The position numbers and the translations under genes were made by a program. 64,000 nt of DNA. Origin: Diphasiastrum complanatum (Eukaryota; Streptophyta; Lycopodiopsida; Lycopodiales; Lycopodiaceae). This document shows positions 51,840 to 63,184 of this stretch, piece after piece; position 1 is the stretch's first letter; each line of letters starts with the position of its first letter. The stretch covers positions 19,605,783-19,669,782 of the forward strand of contig CM055109.1 in NCBI GenBank assembly GCA_029204225.1. The letters are read 5' to 3'. Under the pieces are notes generated by a model, which saw nothing but the letters and a program-made list of their open reading frames with translations, was not told the DNA's origin and did not search any database.

Positions 51840-52607
51840 AAATGTGAAGACTCTTGTAATTGGATTGCAATATGTTTGAGCTTGTTCCTATCTGACTTAG
51901 AGTTGCTGCTCTCTTTCACTATAGTTATTTTCAAAAAATGTACTACCTTCTTATGTAAAACACATGCAACTGTATTTGAGACAGATCTCAAATATTCCAC
52001 AAGACAAGCTAACTAGATCAGATACACAAAGTGGATTGAGACACTTTGGTTAGTTTGAATCCTACTTTTGGCACATGTGAAATGCAACAAAAGAAAACAC
52101 TATTGACACTCAGGAGGCTCAAAGGGTGCTCAATTACTTCAAACTCAGTCTTGATCTTTAGTTTCTTGTGTAGGATGCTCAAAACCATGAATTCAGAACA
52201 AAGCAAAAATTGATTCAAATCAAAATATTGTCACTCGGATTTTGGGCCTATCCTAATCCTCTTTAAGAGCTTATAAATCTTGCTAGACACTTCAGATTGA
52301 TTTGGTTTCAATTTCTATGGAAAGTACAGATCATAAACTTTCCATCAAGCTGTAATACTGCTATCTTTGGATCTATCAACAAGGAAAACAAAGGGACTGA
52401 AAATCTCTGATTTTCACATGTGTGGAATTCCAGAATTCCGTACTACCTCAATTCAGGTCTGAAAATTCAATTCAGGTCCGATTTGATCCAATTATACTTC
52501 AGAGAAATGTTAGAAAAGGTGAAAAACTGCTTTTTTGCTTGTTTATCTCTCAATTTCTTGTACTATCAGGGAAATTAGCATGCAAAGCTTAATGAGGCTC
52601 TATTTGG
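51840..52607 (-). other. Copia C9 leader
   Basis: 768 bp between LTR and Gag, homologous to the C7 leader. The PBS beside the LTR reads CCAAATAGAGCC, keeping only AGAGCC of the usual site. Confidence 0.65.
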
Positions 52608-53019
52608 TGTTGAAAATTCCAGAATTCAACGTGTGGGAAATGTCCACAAGAGTGACTGATCTTGATTAAGCTTTGTGATTGGCACAGTACCCTGATTCTA
52701 GATTGTTCAACAAGATTTAGTTCTAAAGATATGGCTAATTCACAATCTAGCATGCTAATCAATAGACTATGATAGCAATGCATCAAAGAATGATTAAAAG
52801 TACAAGATTACAATGCATAAGCATTAGCCTCAACACGAGTTAGAGAGAGAGAGCTAGAGAGATAACAAGAAAAAACAGTTTAAATCCAACCAAGCATGAG
52901 ATAGCTACAAAAGTTTGGTTCTTCATTACTTTGTGAATGAGAATGATATGTATATATATAGAAGAGCCAAAATTTGTGGTACTCCTTGCATTCAATGCAC
53001 ATCCTACACCTATTCAAGT
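52608..53019 (-). repeat. 5' LTR of copia C9, truncated
   Basis: Matches the first 410 bp of 48508-49357, then stops at ATTCAAGTG and passes into gypsy G4 sequence. About 440 bp, including the promoter-side end, are lost, so no target duplication can be read. Confidence 0.85.
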
Positions 53020-54032
53020 GCAAACAACTATTAATTCATAACAAATGTCTTTGTCTCTATAATTACGTTAATACCTCTTAGCTCACCCACTGGTATACAT
53101 TTAGTCACGTCCGCTAAATGGATTTCATGATAAGTGATAGGCTGTATCTGGTTCTCTAGTCCTAATTCTTTAACCATTGTTTTCATTACTAGATTGATAC
53201 TGGATCCTGAGTCTATTAGTATTCTATCTATAGTTTGATCTCCTATGGTTGCACTAATCTTTGGAACTCGACAATCTCCTCTATCTACATATTCTACTCT
53301 ATTACTGTATGTAGGTATACTTAGTGTGACTAACCTCTCCCCTTCCTCAGTCCCTACTGACTGAAGCCCTTATAGCTCGAGGAAGATGTAGGTGTCTCGC
53401 CTTCGTACTTATCTTTTTCCCATGATATGGAAATTCTTTTATGACTTTTTCCTGTCGATGTCTCCATCTGGTCTCTGAAGGTAATCTCCTTTTTCTTCCA
53501 GTGGGTTATAACATCGGCCTGATAGAGCCATGGTCGTCCTAATAACACTTTATATGACAATTGTCTCGTAGTTTTTAATATTATAAAATCCATAAGAAAC
53601 TTATGGTCTCCAATATAAATTGTGACCTGAGATAGTTCTCCTATTGGTGATCTTCTAGTTGCATCGGCTAACCTTAAATGTCTTAAAGTGGGAGCTATTT
53701 TATGATGAATGCCTAATTCATATGCCGTTTCTTCAGTCATTATATTTACACTAGATCCGAAATCTATGGGTACATTATCTAAGATGCAGCCATTAATTAC
53801 TATCTGAATCTCTAGTTGGCCTTCATCACCGTAATTAACTAATCCTAAGTTGATTACTGGTAACTTTGCTTTTCTTCTCTTTTTATTTTGCAAGAATTGC
53901 TTAATTTCTTTCTTATAATATTGGTTATCGTCTAATAATTGTTTAAAGGTTATATTAGGCATTCTAGAAACAAGGTCTCCTACAATATTATAAGAACGGT
54001 TTCTAAGTGGTGACAGATCTCTAGGTATCTCG
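53020..54032 (-). pseudogene. Gypsy G4 tandem protease-like domains
   Basis: The first domain lies in a frame from about 54030 to 53354: LPVINLG, then VPIDFGSSVNIMTEETAYELGI, LRLADATRRSPIGELSQV, YKVLLGRPWLYQADV. After a frameshift a second, distinct domain follows at about 53330-53030: VPKISATIGDQTIDRILIDSGSSINL, TMVKELGLENQIQPITYHEIHLAD, CIPVGELRGINV. Both carry the retropepsin D-(F/S)-G-S-S core; the first has Phe in place of Ser/Thr/Gly. Copia C9 then interrupts. Confidence 0.85.
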
Positions 54033-54342
54033 CTACTTATAACTGTTCTTAGGCAAACCACCCAAGAACCATTCATTTTGCATAGGAACTGGATACTGGG
54101 CTCCTAGCTTTCCTATTAAATTCTTAACCCTACGAGTATATTTCCTAAGTGATTCCTTTGGCTTTTTCTCAACGAAGTTAAGCCGAGCTAACAATCTAGT
54201 GGAATATCCTATCTCCCTAAATTGTTTAAGGAATGCTGCTTTTAAAGCGTTCCAAGTATTAATTGTTTCCGGTACTAATTGACTGTACCAAATCCTAGCC
54301 TGCTTCCGCAGAAGACCTGACAAAATTCTAATTTTATCCTCA
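54033..54342 (-). pseudogene. Gypsy G4 Gag, downstream piece
   Basis: The minus strand reads EDKIRILSGLLRKQARIWYSQL, NTWNALKAAFLKQFREIGY, EKKPKESLRKYTRRVKNLI, a standard plant gypsy Gag core, ending near WFLGGLPKNSYK. It continues, across the C4b insertion, the frame that ends ANKEHTD at about 57520. Confidence 0.9.
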
Positions 54343-54347
54343 TCTGT
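54343..54347. other. Target site duplication TCTGT, left copy
   Basis: TCTGT directly left of the C4b LTR, repeated at 57515-57519. This proves that C4b moved into G4 as a unit. Confidence 0.9.
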
Positions 54348-55027
54348 TGTAAAAGTACTATACTTTAGGACCATAAATGGATCTACAAAAGATCCACAAG
54401 AGTGATTGGATGCTTGCTTAACAATCTATCAAAAAACTAGACACAAAAAAGTTGATCTAGATTGGCAATTTGACAAACAACAAGCATTGACAATCAAAAG
54501 CATTGATAAACATTGAAATCCGAGCCCACACGTGTGTACTACAGGCTTTAGTACGGACTTCAACCTGAGAAACAAGTAGAAATTGATTTGGTTTCATTTG
54601 GATCACAAAAACTCAATGTACATAGTGAACTAGCTTGAGATTGCCAATGAGCTCCAAAAATTTTCTATCTTCTCACTATGGAGAGAGGGAATACATAGCA
54701 AATTCGACTTCCTTCTTGAAGTTAGGTGGATTTCCAGCATGTAATAAGGAAGTTAACTCACTCTCCTTGACCTAAAATGAAACCCTAGTCTATTTCCTAG
54801 AGTTATGCTTGGTAGATAGTTAGTTGGTCAAATTTTCACCTTAAACTTAGGTGTAGGTCCTATAAAGTAGGGATGACCACCAAATAGACATGACCAACTC
54901 TCTTGACTTGACCTAACCTACATTAGGATGGCCTCACATTTGTGGGACCCACTTGTGTACACAATTTACACTATTCTACATGGTTTTTGATCAAGCTAGA
55001 TTTGCCAATTTTTGGCAATTCTTCACA
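54348..55027 (-). repeat. 3' LTR of copia C4b
   Basis: 680 bp, TGTGAAGAATTGCC (55027, minus strand) to CTTTTACA (54348). Compared with the other LTR of the same element it lacks about 21 bp (GTTTCCCATGTGGCATCATG) near 54930. Otherwise only a few substitutions separate the two, so the insertion is young. Confidence 0.93.
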
Positions 55028-55237
55028 CTCCTCCTCAAATTTAGCTTGATCTATTTACAACTCTCTTCATAGATCAATGAAAGCTTTTAGAAGTGTCTAA
55101 AAAATCCAGCTACAAAGAAGGAACTTTTGAGACTCCAATAGAGAATGATGTCCATGAAGGATCTTTCACCACCTCTTAAAGGATCCCTTACAAGATGTTC
55201 CATAAATGTGTCTATATACATGTAGCACACTTCAAAA
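55028..55237 (-). pseudogene. C4b RT/RNase H scar and PPT
   Basis: As in C4a, a GERSFMDIILYWSLKSS stretch remains after the stop, then TTTGAGGAGGAG at 55028-55039 before the LTR. The same scar in both copies shows that RT was lost before these copies moved. Confidence 0.75.
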
Positions 55238-57123
55238 CTAAACATCATGCCAAGCCATGGATTCCAAGGCATTTTGTGCACTTGAAGATACATCAATCAA
55301 AATATTAAGTGCATAAATAATGTTGCCAAAGACAACTTGTCTTGCTTGATCCATATGATTGAGCCTAGATGGCTCCATCTTGATACTCAAGGTTCTTCTT
55401 GGAGTCCTCGTGTCTTGAGCTTGCTCCTCCACTTGATTTGATTCCAAACCATCAATGAATTGAATAAGGTGTTGATCCAAAGGTGCTTCTTCAATTTTAC
55501 AAATCTTCCACTCTTGAAAGATCACATTTCCACCATTGACAAATTCTTTGGCTGAAAACAAGTAGATTCTACAATCTCTACTTGAAGAGCAAAACACTAC
55601 CATTATTCCTATCATTGAAATAGGATAATCTTTGGTCCTTACATTGGAATGATCATGCTCAAAGCATGTGGACACAAAGATTTTCAATACAAATGATGTT
55701 TCATCTTTTATGACACTATTCAAACTATTACAAAAATAGTTATCCAATGAAATTGCTTTATCAACAACAAATGTAGATTTCAAAGCATCCCATTTCATTG
55801 TCTTGTCATACAAAGTAATAAACACCATGAATCTTAAAGGTAAGAAACAAGTCACCTCATGTCTACTAATACTTTCCAAAAAGTATTCAAAGATAGTAGA
55901 CTCTCCAATGCTCACCACCCTTGCAAGATGCACACTTGAATGGACAATTTGCATGCAATTTGATGACTCGGACATTGTCATTGAGGACTGAACTCTCATG
56001 CTTTGAGGCTGATCCTCAAGATCTTCCTCCTTTTGATGCTCCTCCTCAATGCAAGCAAGATTACACTTTGCCAAGATCTTCTCTTGAGTGATCTCCTCCT
56101 TTGCCAAGCTCATTCTTTCAAAAGCAACACTAGCTTCCAACTTAAACAATCTTCCATGTTTAAATCCCTTTGCAATGCAAACATCATTCTTCAAGATGAA
56201 GCAAACACCATGCTTAAAGTGGACATCCAAACCACTTTCTAAGAGTAGACCAACACTAAGCATATTCTTGGTGATTGATGGTACATAAAGGACATTTTCT
56301 AGATCCATGCATTTTGAGGATTCTAGATACAAAGAGATGGTGCCAACACCATCTATCCTACACTCTTCATCAGTTGTAGTAAAGACAAACTTTTTAGCAT
56401 CATTGAAAGAGTGTAAGGTTGAGAAAAAGTCCTTTTCACAAGACATGTGGGAGCTAGCCCCACTGTCGATCCACCAATTGTCTCTTGAATTGCTATTGCT
56501 TGTTGGTGAGGATGTAGATGCCATCAAGAATACATCTACTTCATCCTCCTCCTCCTCCTTTGCAAGGTTTCCTTGTTTGTCCTCCTCCACTTGTGCTCTT
56601 AGCCTCTTGTAGCATTCAGATGCATAATGCCTCTTCCTTCCACAAAAGAAGCATTTATGCTTTGACTTGTCCTTTGAGCTTGATGCATCATCCTCTTCTT
56701 TGGCCTCCTTTGGATGCTTCTTCTTTCCATTGGTCTTCTTCTTGCCCTTGAATGAGAAATTGGCTTTCTCATCACCATCCTGCAACGACAAGGAACTCAT
56801 CCTAGATTTTGCATGGAGCATCCTACACTCTTCAGCCACTAATACACTGTGAAGTTTTTCTATAGTTGGCAAAGTGTCTTGGATGGCAAAACTTTGGACC
56901 AAATTTGCAAAGTCATCTCCTACACCATTAAGGACAATTTGCACAAGCTCTTCATCATGAATCTTCTCTCCAATGGAAGCCAACTCCCTATTTAGAGACT
57001 TGATTCTGAGTACATAATTCTGTGCACTCTCTTCACTTCTCCTCATGCTTAATTTGATTTCTAAGCATAAGAACTCTAGAAGTGTTGCTAGACTCATAGA
57101 TTGACTTTAAAGACTCCCAAGCC
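55238..57123 (-). CDS. Copia C4b RT-less polyprotein, 619 codons open
   Basis: One open frame (57097 to 55238) encodes: Gag C-terminal half, Lys-rich stretch, knuckle C149-C152-H157-C162 (CFFCGRKRHYASEC), protease (WWIDSGASSHM, Asp211), pre-integrase part (LFKLEAS), an integrase-like region about 370-480 and the copia linker (MEPSRLNHMDQ), ending ALESMAWHDV at the RT start. In the integrase region the first catalytic Asp is Ser (HSSVHLARV), the second motif is SLDN-YFCN without GGE, and the third, NGVVER, is gone. The first 18 residues are out of the Gag frame (frameshift near 57045), and the Gag N-terminus is deleted into the LTR. The frame is unusually well kept, but the protein cannot have RT activity. 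Confidence 0.85.
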
Positions 57124-57514
57124 AAATTTTCTATCTTCTCACTATGGAGAGAGGGAATACATAGCAAATTCGACTTCCTTCTTGAAGTTAGGTGGATTTC
57201 CAGCATGTAATAAGGAAGTTAACTCACTCTCCTTGACCTAAAATGAAACCCTAGTCTATTTCCTAGAGTTATGCTTGGTAGATAGTTAGTTGGTCAAATT
57301 TTCACCTTAAACTTAAATGTAGGTCCTATAAAGTAGGGATGACCACCAAATAGACATGACCGACTCTCTTGACTTGACCTAACCTACATTAGGATGGGTT
57401 TCCCATGTGGCATCATGGCCTCACATTTGTGGGACCCACTTGTGTACACAATTTACACTATTCTACATGGTTTTTGATCAAGCTAGATGTGCCAATTTTT
57501 GGCAATTCTTCACA
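57124..57514 (-). repeat. 5' LTR of copia C4b, internally truncated
   Basis: Matches 54658-55027 and keeps the outer end TGTGAAGAATTGCC at 57514. Its inner half, the PBS, leader and Gag start are removed by one deletion whose joint lies at about 57124. Confidence 0.92.
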
Positions 57515-57519
57515 TCTGT
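57515..57519. other. Target site duplication TCTGT, right copy
   Basis: Identical to 54343-54347. Confidence 0.9.
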
Positions 57520-57982
57520 ATGCTCTTTATTTGCTATGGTAATGGATTCAAATTGTGACAAATAACTATCTGCATCTTTAGAAGATGATCCCTTAAAGAA
57601 ATCGTAGCTGATTTTTGTAGATGTGGGTGGTGCTGGATTAGCCATATTAATAGATGGTGGTGAACTAGATGAACTTGGAGGATCTGAATCTAAACTTCGC
57701 TCAGACAAAGATTCTAAATTTGGTTCAGAAGTAGAATCAGACAAATCCGATTCAGGTGAATCTGTAGAACTTGGTTTCAACGGATTTTTTCTCAAATGAA
57801 TCTACAAATGCTGTAGTAGCGTGTAGAAGATCATTAAACGCTTCAGGTGTTAATCTTGCTCTAATTGGTAAATTTTGCAAATTCTGCAAATACAAATCTC
57901 TAGACTTCCTATATGCTTCTAAACATTGTGCACGCTCTAAATGCTTCTGTTCAATAGTTGCTTAAAAGTACGTTCTTGGCAT
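57520..57982 (-). pseudogene. Gypsy G4 Gag, N-terminal piece
   Basis: An ATG at 57982 begins MPRTYF (stop) ATIEQKHLERAQCLEAYRKSRD, continues RLTPEAFNDLLHATTAFV, then a frameshift near 57785 leads to a Ser/Pro/Asp-rich stretch. STKISYDFFKGSSSKDADSYLSQFESI follows. It reaches the C4b target site at 57519 and resumes at 54342. Confidence 0.8.
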
Positions 57983-58047
57983 GCATTACATGAGAAAGAT
58001 TCGTAGATGTAATACACTCAAAAATATTGCAAAAGGTGAAATTCATC

Positions 58048-58065
58048 TCCCCGGCAACGGCGCCA
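58048..58065 (-). other. Primer-binding site, tRNA-Asp type (G4)
   Basis: The minus strand reads TGGCGCCGTTGCCGGGGA, the usual Tat/Athila primer site, five bases inside the LTR. Confidence 0.92.
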
Positions 58066-58070
58066 AATTA

Positions 58071-59042
58071 TGTGGTGGCCTAGTCATTATAGATTTCCAC
58101 AAAAATGATGAATTATGTAGTATAAAAGGTTTGATCGTTCCCCAAAAGAGAGAATAATCTCATCTTTTGCATGGTAAATTTATATATGATAAAATTCACA
58201 ACAAATACTACAGCGACATAACTGGTTATCCAAAGATATTTGGGTAAATTGGCATCCAGGAACACCAATGATGAAATGTTTTGGTCAAGGTCTGTAAATG
58301 TAAGGATTACTTTATTCTTTCAGGCTCTTCAGGCATCAAGGAAACATTCAGAACTGACAACAACTAGAAATTAGATTCAGTAAGCAGAATCACATTAGGT
58401 AAGGATTCTTCTTAATCAAACACATAGAATTAGTCTTTATCGCAGAAAGGAAACAAAACAGAGCCTCAAACAATTCCGTTATCAGAACACATAGCTCATT
58501 CAGAAATGAAAGAAGGTCTGCTAAGAAATGATGCTGAACAACTTCGATTAATACCCTGCACATATTAGTCAGAATTGTTACTTGCTGGTGTCGCCTGGAA
58601 ATCCATGTTAGAGTAACTAAAATTCAGTATAATATAAGAAATGTGTGTGACGCAAACAGAACAGTGTGTTTGCACATATGATAAGAAGTAATTTTGTGAA
58701 AGATAGCAGAAGGAAAAGAATGCTCAAGCTATAGCAACTCGCTCTTCTCTCTATTGATACTCAGCTCTGCATAGAAATGCATCAATAGAATGGCACGAAG
58801 TGTCAACCTTATAGGAACGATCACCGGCCTCAATGTCATTTACGAACCGTTAAATGTCGGTTTTGGACTTCTATTGCGTCTCTTTAGAACATCGCAACTT
58901 CTACTTAAAATATGAATTTACAAAGTGCGAAATAGGCCTTTACATGTATTTAGGCACTATAGCACATTTTACGTATATGGAAATTGATAATTATTACAAT
59001 ATATGACATAACTCGGATAATGTGAAATCATAAGTCTCCACA
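58071..59042 (-). repeat. 5' LTR of gypsy G4
   Basis: About 972 bp from TGTGGAGACTT (59042, minus strand) to CCACCACA at 58071. The ends TGTGG/CCACA are inverted. The 3' LTR is not in the window. Confidence 0.78.
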
Positions 59043-60783
59043 ATAATTGTCACCTTGAATCTTTGATACCATCATGTTTCCAGGTATTTACTTATGCAAA
59101 CACCATACTAAGGTGAATTTATGAGGTTATACTACTTACACTTTCCTCGTACTCTTTTGCATTATATTGAAAATAGGCCACCTTCTTGAAAATGATATTA
59201 CGGATACTAAAATAAGGAACACATGTGATTCTTGCTTTTTGCATAACATTGAAAATTCTTCATTGAGTACTATTATAGGCAATCAAACTCAAATATGCAA
59301 TTGCGTTAACCATACAATTTAAAGATTACTATGAAACTCATGTGTTGTTAGCTAACACACTATCCAAATTATAGGATTATGAAATATACTTTAGTGTTTT
59401 ATCTCATTGAACTTTAATCTTGGCTTAGAAGCACAACATTCACATGACTAAAACTTCAAAGAAGATGTGCTCAAGAACAAGATTTCTTTGCATACGACAT
59501 TTAGTTTAATTTCAAACTTAGTATCCAAAGATTGAATATATTTTCCAACTTGCCAAACTAACTGTTTTTCAAGCTAGATATCCTTTGATCACCCAAAAAT
59601 CATCATATATGACAAAAAGAAGTTTGTAATAAATCTAGTATGTTGTTAACTTCACAATAAATCTTGACACCTCATTATCCACTTTGTGGATGGTTCTCAT
59701 GAACATTTGATATACGGAAAATTATCTTTAGCCATTAACCAAATCTTTTTGACTTTTAAAATAGCCTTTTATTCCACTAGTTGCATAGCAATCCATGGTC
59801 CAAGTTAAATATGCACAATAAACCATTATGATCAATGTGATTTCTAAAATAGACATTTTACAACATGTTAAGTCTTTTAGTGTGAACTTTATGGTATGCC
59901 AATGTACTGTGGAGTTGAAAGACCAATTTGTCTATTTAAGAGCGAGAAAGCCATATAAATCATGCAACAAAAATTATATATTTTAGTTTTTGTACAAGAT
60001 TCGAAGATATGATTAAAAGGTGAGTCAATTAGAAATTTATACTCATGGTCAACATAATTTATTCTCATGTTCTAATATACATCCTCTAAGTTTACACCTC
60101 TACAATTGATTTCTTCTTCTATGTTGTAGCCATCACTATTGTTCTTTCTAATGTAAAAATATCCATACTTTTTTCAATATTCATTACCCATTTCTTGTGA
60201 AACTAGCATTCAAGTTTAACTCAATAGTCATATACTATTAGAAACATAATGCCATCTTTTATGTCCATCTTGACATCTGCATCTTCGATAGCTATTTTTT
60301 TTCTCGTTCCAAATGGGATGAAATGTCAAGGCTTTTATTCAAACAACTAGATTGAAACATCACTACAGTCATGCAAACCATGCATGAGTTCCAAGAACTA
60401 TATGTGATAAACAATAATTTACAAGAAAATCAGACTACGAAAGGCCTGTATCATAATAGTGGCATCTAATGTGGAAAGTGAGGACGAGGCCATGATACTA
60501 GGGCAGATATCGCTCTTGTGCGCGAGGGAAGCAATACGGAATTTTTTTTTTGTAAAGAACGCGCATAAGAGAAATATGTATGGGGCAGATAGCACCGGGT
60601 TATCGCACTTGTGCACAGGTAAAGATCAAGTAACAACAAACAACACAAAGTGCACGCACAAGAGCAATATGCCATGAAATTCAAGAAAAAAAACACAAAA
60701 AATTAATCGGATTGCGTGCCTTTTATAGGAAATTTTTTCACACGTGCGGTCTCTTAAAAATCAATGATAAACTTCATTGATAC
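59043..60783. other. Gene-free AT-rich stretch
   Basis: No recognisable coding frame, RNA gene or element end. Short frames near 60420-60700 show no motifs. Confidence 0.5.
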
Positions 60784-61014
60784 TGTTTACGATGTACATT
60801 AATATTGACAGCTATTACCACAGTTGTCATTAGCCATAGGCTAGTCTATTAGTCTACTCTTAGGTTTTCTCTCTCTATTAGGATTCAGGGTTCATTTGTA
60901 CATTTGACATTCAATATAATGTAGTGTGATAGAACAATAATGTGTGTTCTTCTTCCGTCTTCTTTTGGTGAATGCTTATGGTGAATGCTTGATGTTGATA
61001 TTTGATTATTGACA
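60784..61014 (+). repeat. Probable 5' LTR of copia C10
   Basis: It ends ATTGACA directly before an intact PBS. A TGTTTACG at 60784 gives a short LTR of about 231 bp. Without a second copy the left edge is provisional. Confidence 0.45.
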
Positions 61015-61026
61015 TGGTATCAGAGC
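61015..61026 (+). other. Primer-binding site, initiator-Met tRNA type (C10)
   Basis: Exact TGGTATCAGAGC. Confidence 0.85.
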
Positions 61027-61200
61027 TGCGATAGTCTTGCGTGCCTGATCAGTGGATATAGCTTGTCACTGGCTCTGCAATGAAGTGAGAAAGTCCTTCA
61101 TGGGAGGTGAAAGCTTGGAGAGACAAAAACGGCTAGAAGAAATTCTTCTTTGGTGTATTTTGCAGGTTTCGAATTCAGAATTATCAGTGGAGAATGAAGA

Positions 61201-61403
61201 CATAGTCCTCGAGGCATTAGAAAGGCCAGGGGAGCATCAGACAGATTGAAAATCTGATAAGTGGGGAGATTTTTACAATACTTCCTAGTTGTTGTGAAAA
61301 GCATAGTCCCGGAGGCATCAGAAAGGCCAGGGTAGCATCAGACAGATTGAAAATCTGTTGAGTGGGGGAGATTTTTACAATACTTCCTAGTTGTTGTGGA
61401 AAG
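61201..61403 (+). repeat. 101-bp tandem duplication in C10 leader
   Basis: 61201-61300 and 61302-61403 both read CATAGTCC, AGAAAGGCCAGGG, GACAGATTGAAAATCTG, GGGGAGATTTTTACAATAC, CCTAGTTGTTGTG. Each unit holds a purine-rich GTGGGGGAGA that resembles a polypurine tract. Confidence 0.92.
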
Positions 61404-61664
61404 TATTATTTGTGTGAGAGGTTTGCCAAGAAATCTCTCATTTGTCTGCTTGGAGTACCACAAATCACACTAGACAGTGTCTAGTACTGCCATTTAGAGT
61501 TAGGAGGCTTCATACTTTTCACATTATTGATCTCTGTCTTTTGAACGATCACACATTTCAAAATCTTTGCAAAGAAGAGACGGCGTAGCCACCACGTCGA
61601 AGTGGAAAATCTAGAATATTCCCTCTGAAAGTTCTTATATTCCCTCTATTTCTCATCTTTTCTG

Positions 61665-61912
61665 TACCAATATCGGATTGACGCGCTAGAGATAAGAAAA
61701 ATCCTGATAGTCGTACATCCGCACATGTCATACAGATATAACATATCCATACTAATATTGGATCCACACGCCAAAGGTAAAGAAAATACTGAGCTGTTGT
61801 ACATCTGCGCGTCATACCGATATCGCATACTTGTACCAATATCGGATCCACGCGCGCAAGCTAAAGACAATTCCGAGCAGTCGTGCACCCGCGTGGATAC
61901 TGATATCAGGTG
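61665..61912 (+). repeat. Three-unit minisatellite, period about 84
   Basis: Units begin TACCAATATCGG (61665), TACTAATATTGG (61750) and TACCAATATCGG (61834). They share GATCCACGCGC, AGCAGTCGTACATCCGC-like and ATACCGATATC words and are diverged by roughly a fifth. Confidence 0.8.
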
Positions 61913-62014
61913 TGCAACCAAATATATACAATTTTGTGGTGTGATAAAATTTGGAGACAGGTTGTGTGCTCAAACTGAGCCATTTTTTTGTGATCCGGAC
62001 TCATTTATCCAGTA

Positions 62015-62938
62015 ATGGCAACTCTAAGCGAGAGTGTCCTCAATGAGTCAAGCAAATTAGAAGGTGCCGACAACTATGCAGTTTGGAAATTCAAACTGAA
62101 GAACATTTTGATGGAAAAGGAGCTATGAGAGATCGTGAGAGGTGAAGAGACAAGACCAGTGATTGAAGAAGATCAGCGGGCATTTGACTTGAGAAAATGG
62201 AAAGCCCAGAATGTCATCAACTTATCAGTTAGAGATGCAATTATTCCCTATATTTCGGATTCAAAAGGACCAAAAGAAGCATGAGATACATTGAAGGCAT
62301 TGTTTGAAACGACAAATACATCTCAAATACTACTTTTGAAGACGAAGTTGCATACATTATGGATGGATGATGGTGCAACTATTGCCGATCACATAATGAA
62401 GATGAAAGAGATTTGTGACCAATTAGCAACAGTTGGAGAGCGAGTACAAGATCGTGGGATCGTGCAATTGACATTGAATAGTCTGAGTGAGTCACATCAG
62501 ATGTTTGTGATGAGTATAGCCACAAGAGAAAATCTTCCAACCTATGAAGAACTAGGTGGATTGCTTTTGTAGGAAGAGCAACATCAAGAGAACTTAAATC
62601 ATCGTAACAGGGGCTATGATCAAGCGCTTGCAGTTAGAGGACGAGGTGGAAGATTTGGCCGTGGAAGGTGTCAATGAAGAGGAGGAAACTCAAGTCGGGG
62701 ATCATTTCAACAATTTCATGAGTAAGTCAATGATAGTCCGAATCGAGCCAATTGGAATCAAGGCTGAGGTCAAGGACGTGGCTATTCAAAACAAAATAAA
62801 CCTGGAAATTGTAGGTACTGGTTACTCAAACCGAATGGAGATAAGCACTATCTACAATGAAGAATATTTGACTATGGTTGAGGTGGAAGAGCATTGGAAG
62901 CTTGATTTTATCAAAACAGAGCTCATGCTATTATAAAC
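62015..62938 (+). pseudogene. Copia C10 Gag
   Basis: From ATG 62015: MATLSESVLNESSKLEGADN, YAVWKFKLKNILMEKEL (stop), AFDLRKWKAQNVINLSV, then TLKALFETTNTSQILLLKTKL, IMKMKEICDQLATVGE, RENLPTYEELGGLLL. This is a full copia Gag core with three stops (near 62128, 62282, 62570). A Gly/Arg-rich stretch (RGRGGRFGRGR) and a broken knuckle (GNCRYW) near 62810 follow, with a frameshift. Protease and pol are not seen downstream on this strand. Confidence 0.85.
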
Positions 62939-63184
62939 CAATCTACCAACATATTTCAGATTTATCATCAACGGAAGACTCGTAAGTACTCTATGTTTAT
63001 TGCCATTTCAAAATAGTACAAAAAAATTGAAAATGACATAATTTACAATTGCACATTCACTAATATTTGTCATGTCATAGATGCAAAAAAGACAAGAGCT
63101 GATAATGTGCTACAAAGATCTACTTATATCAATCACCATTGTGGAAGAACAATATTTTCAAATAAAGTTTAGTAAAAATCTATG

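Larger units (their letters stand above)
61027..62014 (+). other. Copia C10 leader
   Basis: About 1 kb between PBS and Gag without a gene. It is largely built of repeats (61201-61403 and 61665-61912). Confidence 0.6.

Noticed and set aside
55803-56852. Plus-strand frames opposite C4b
   Set aside because: Antisense shadows of the 619-codon polyprotein frame.
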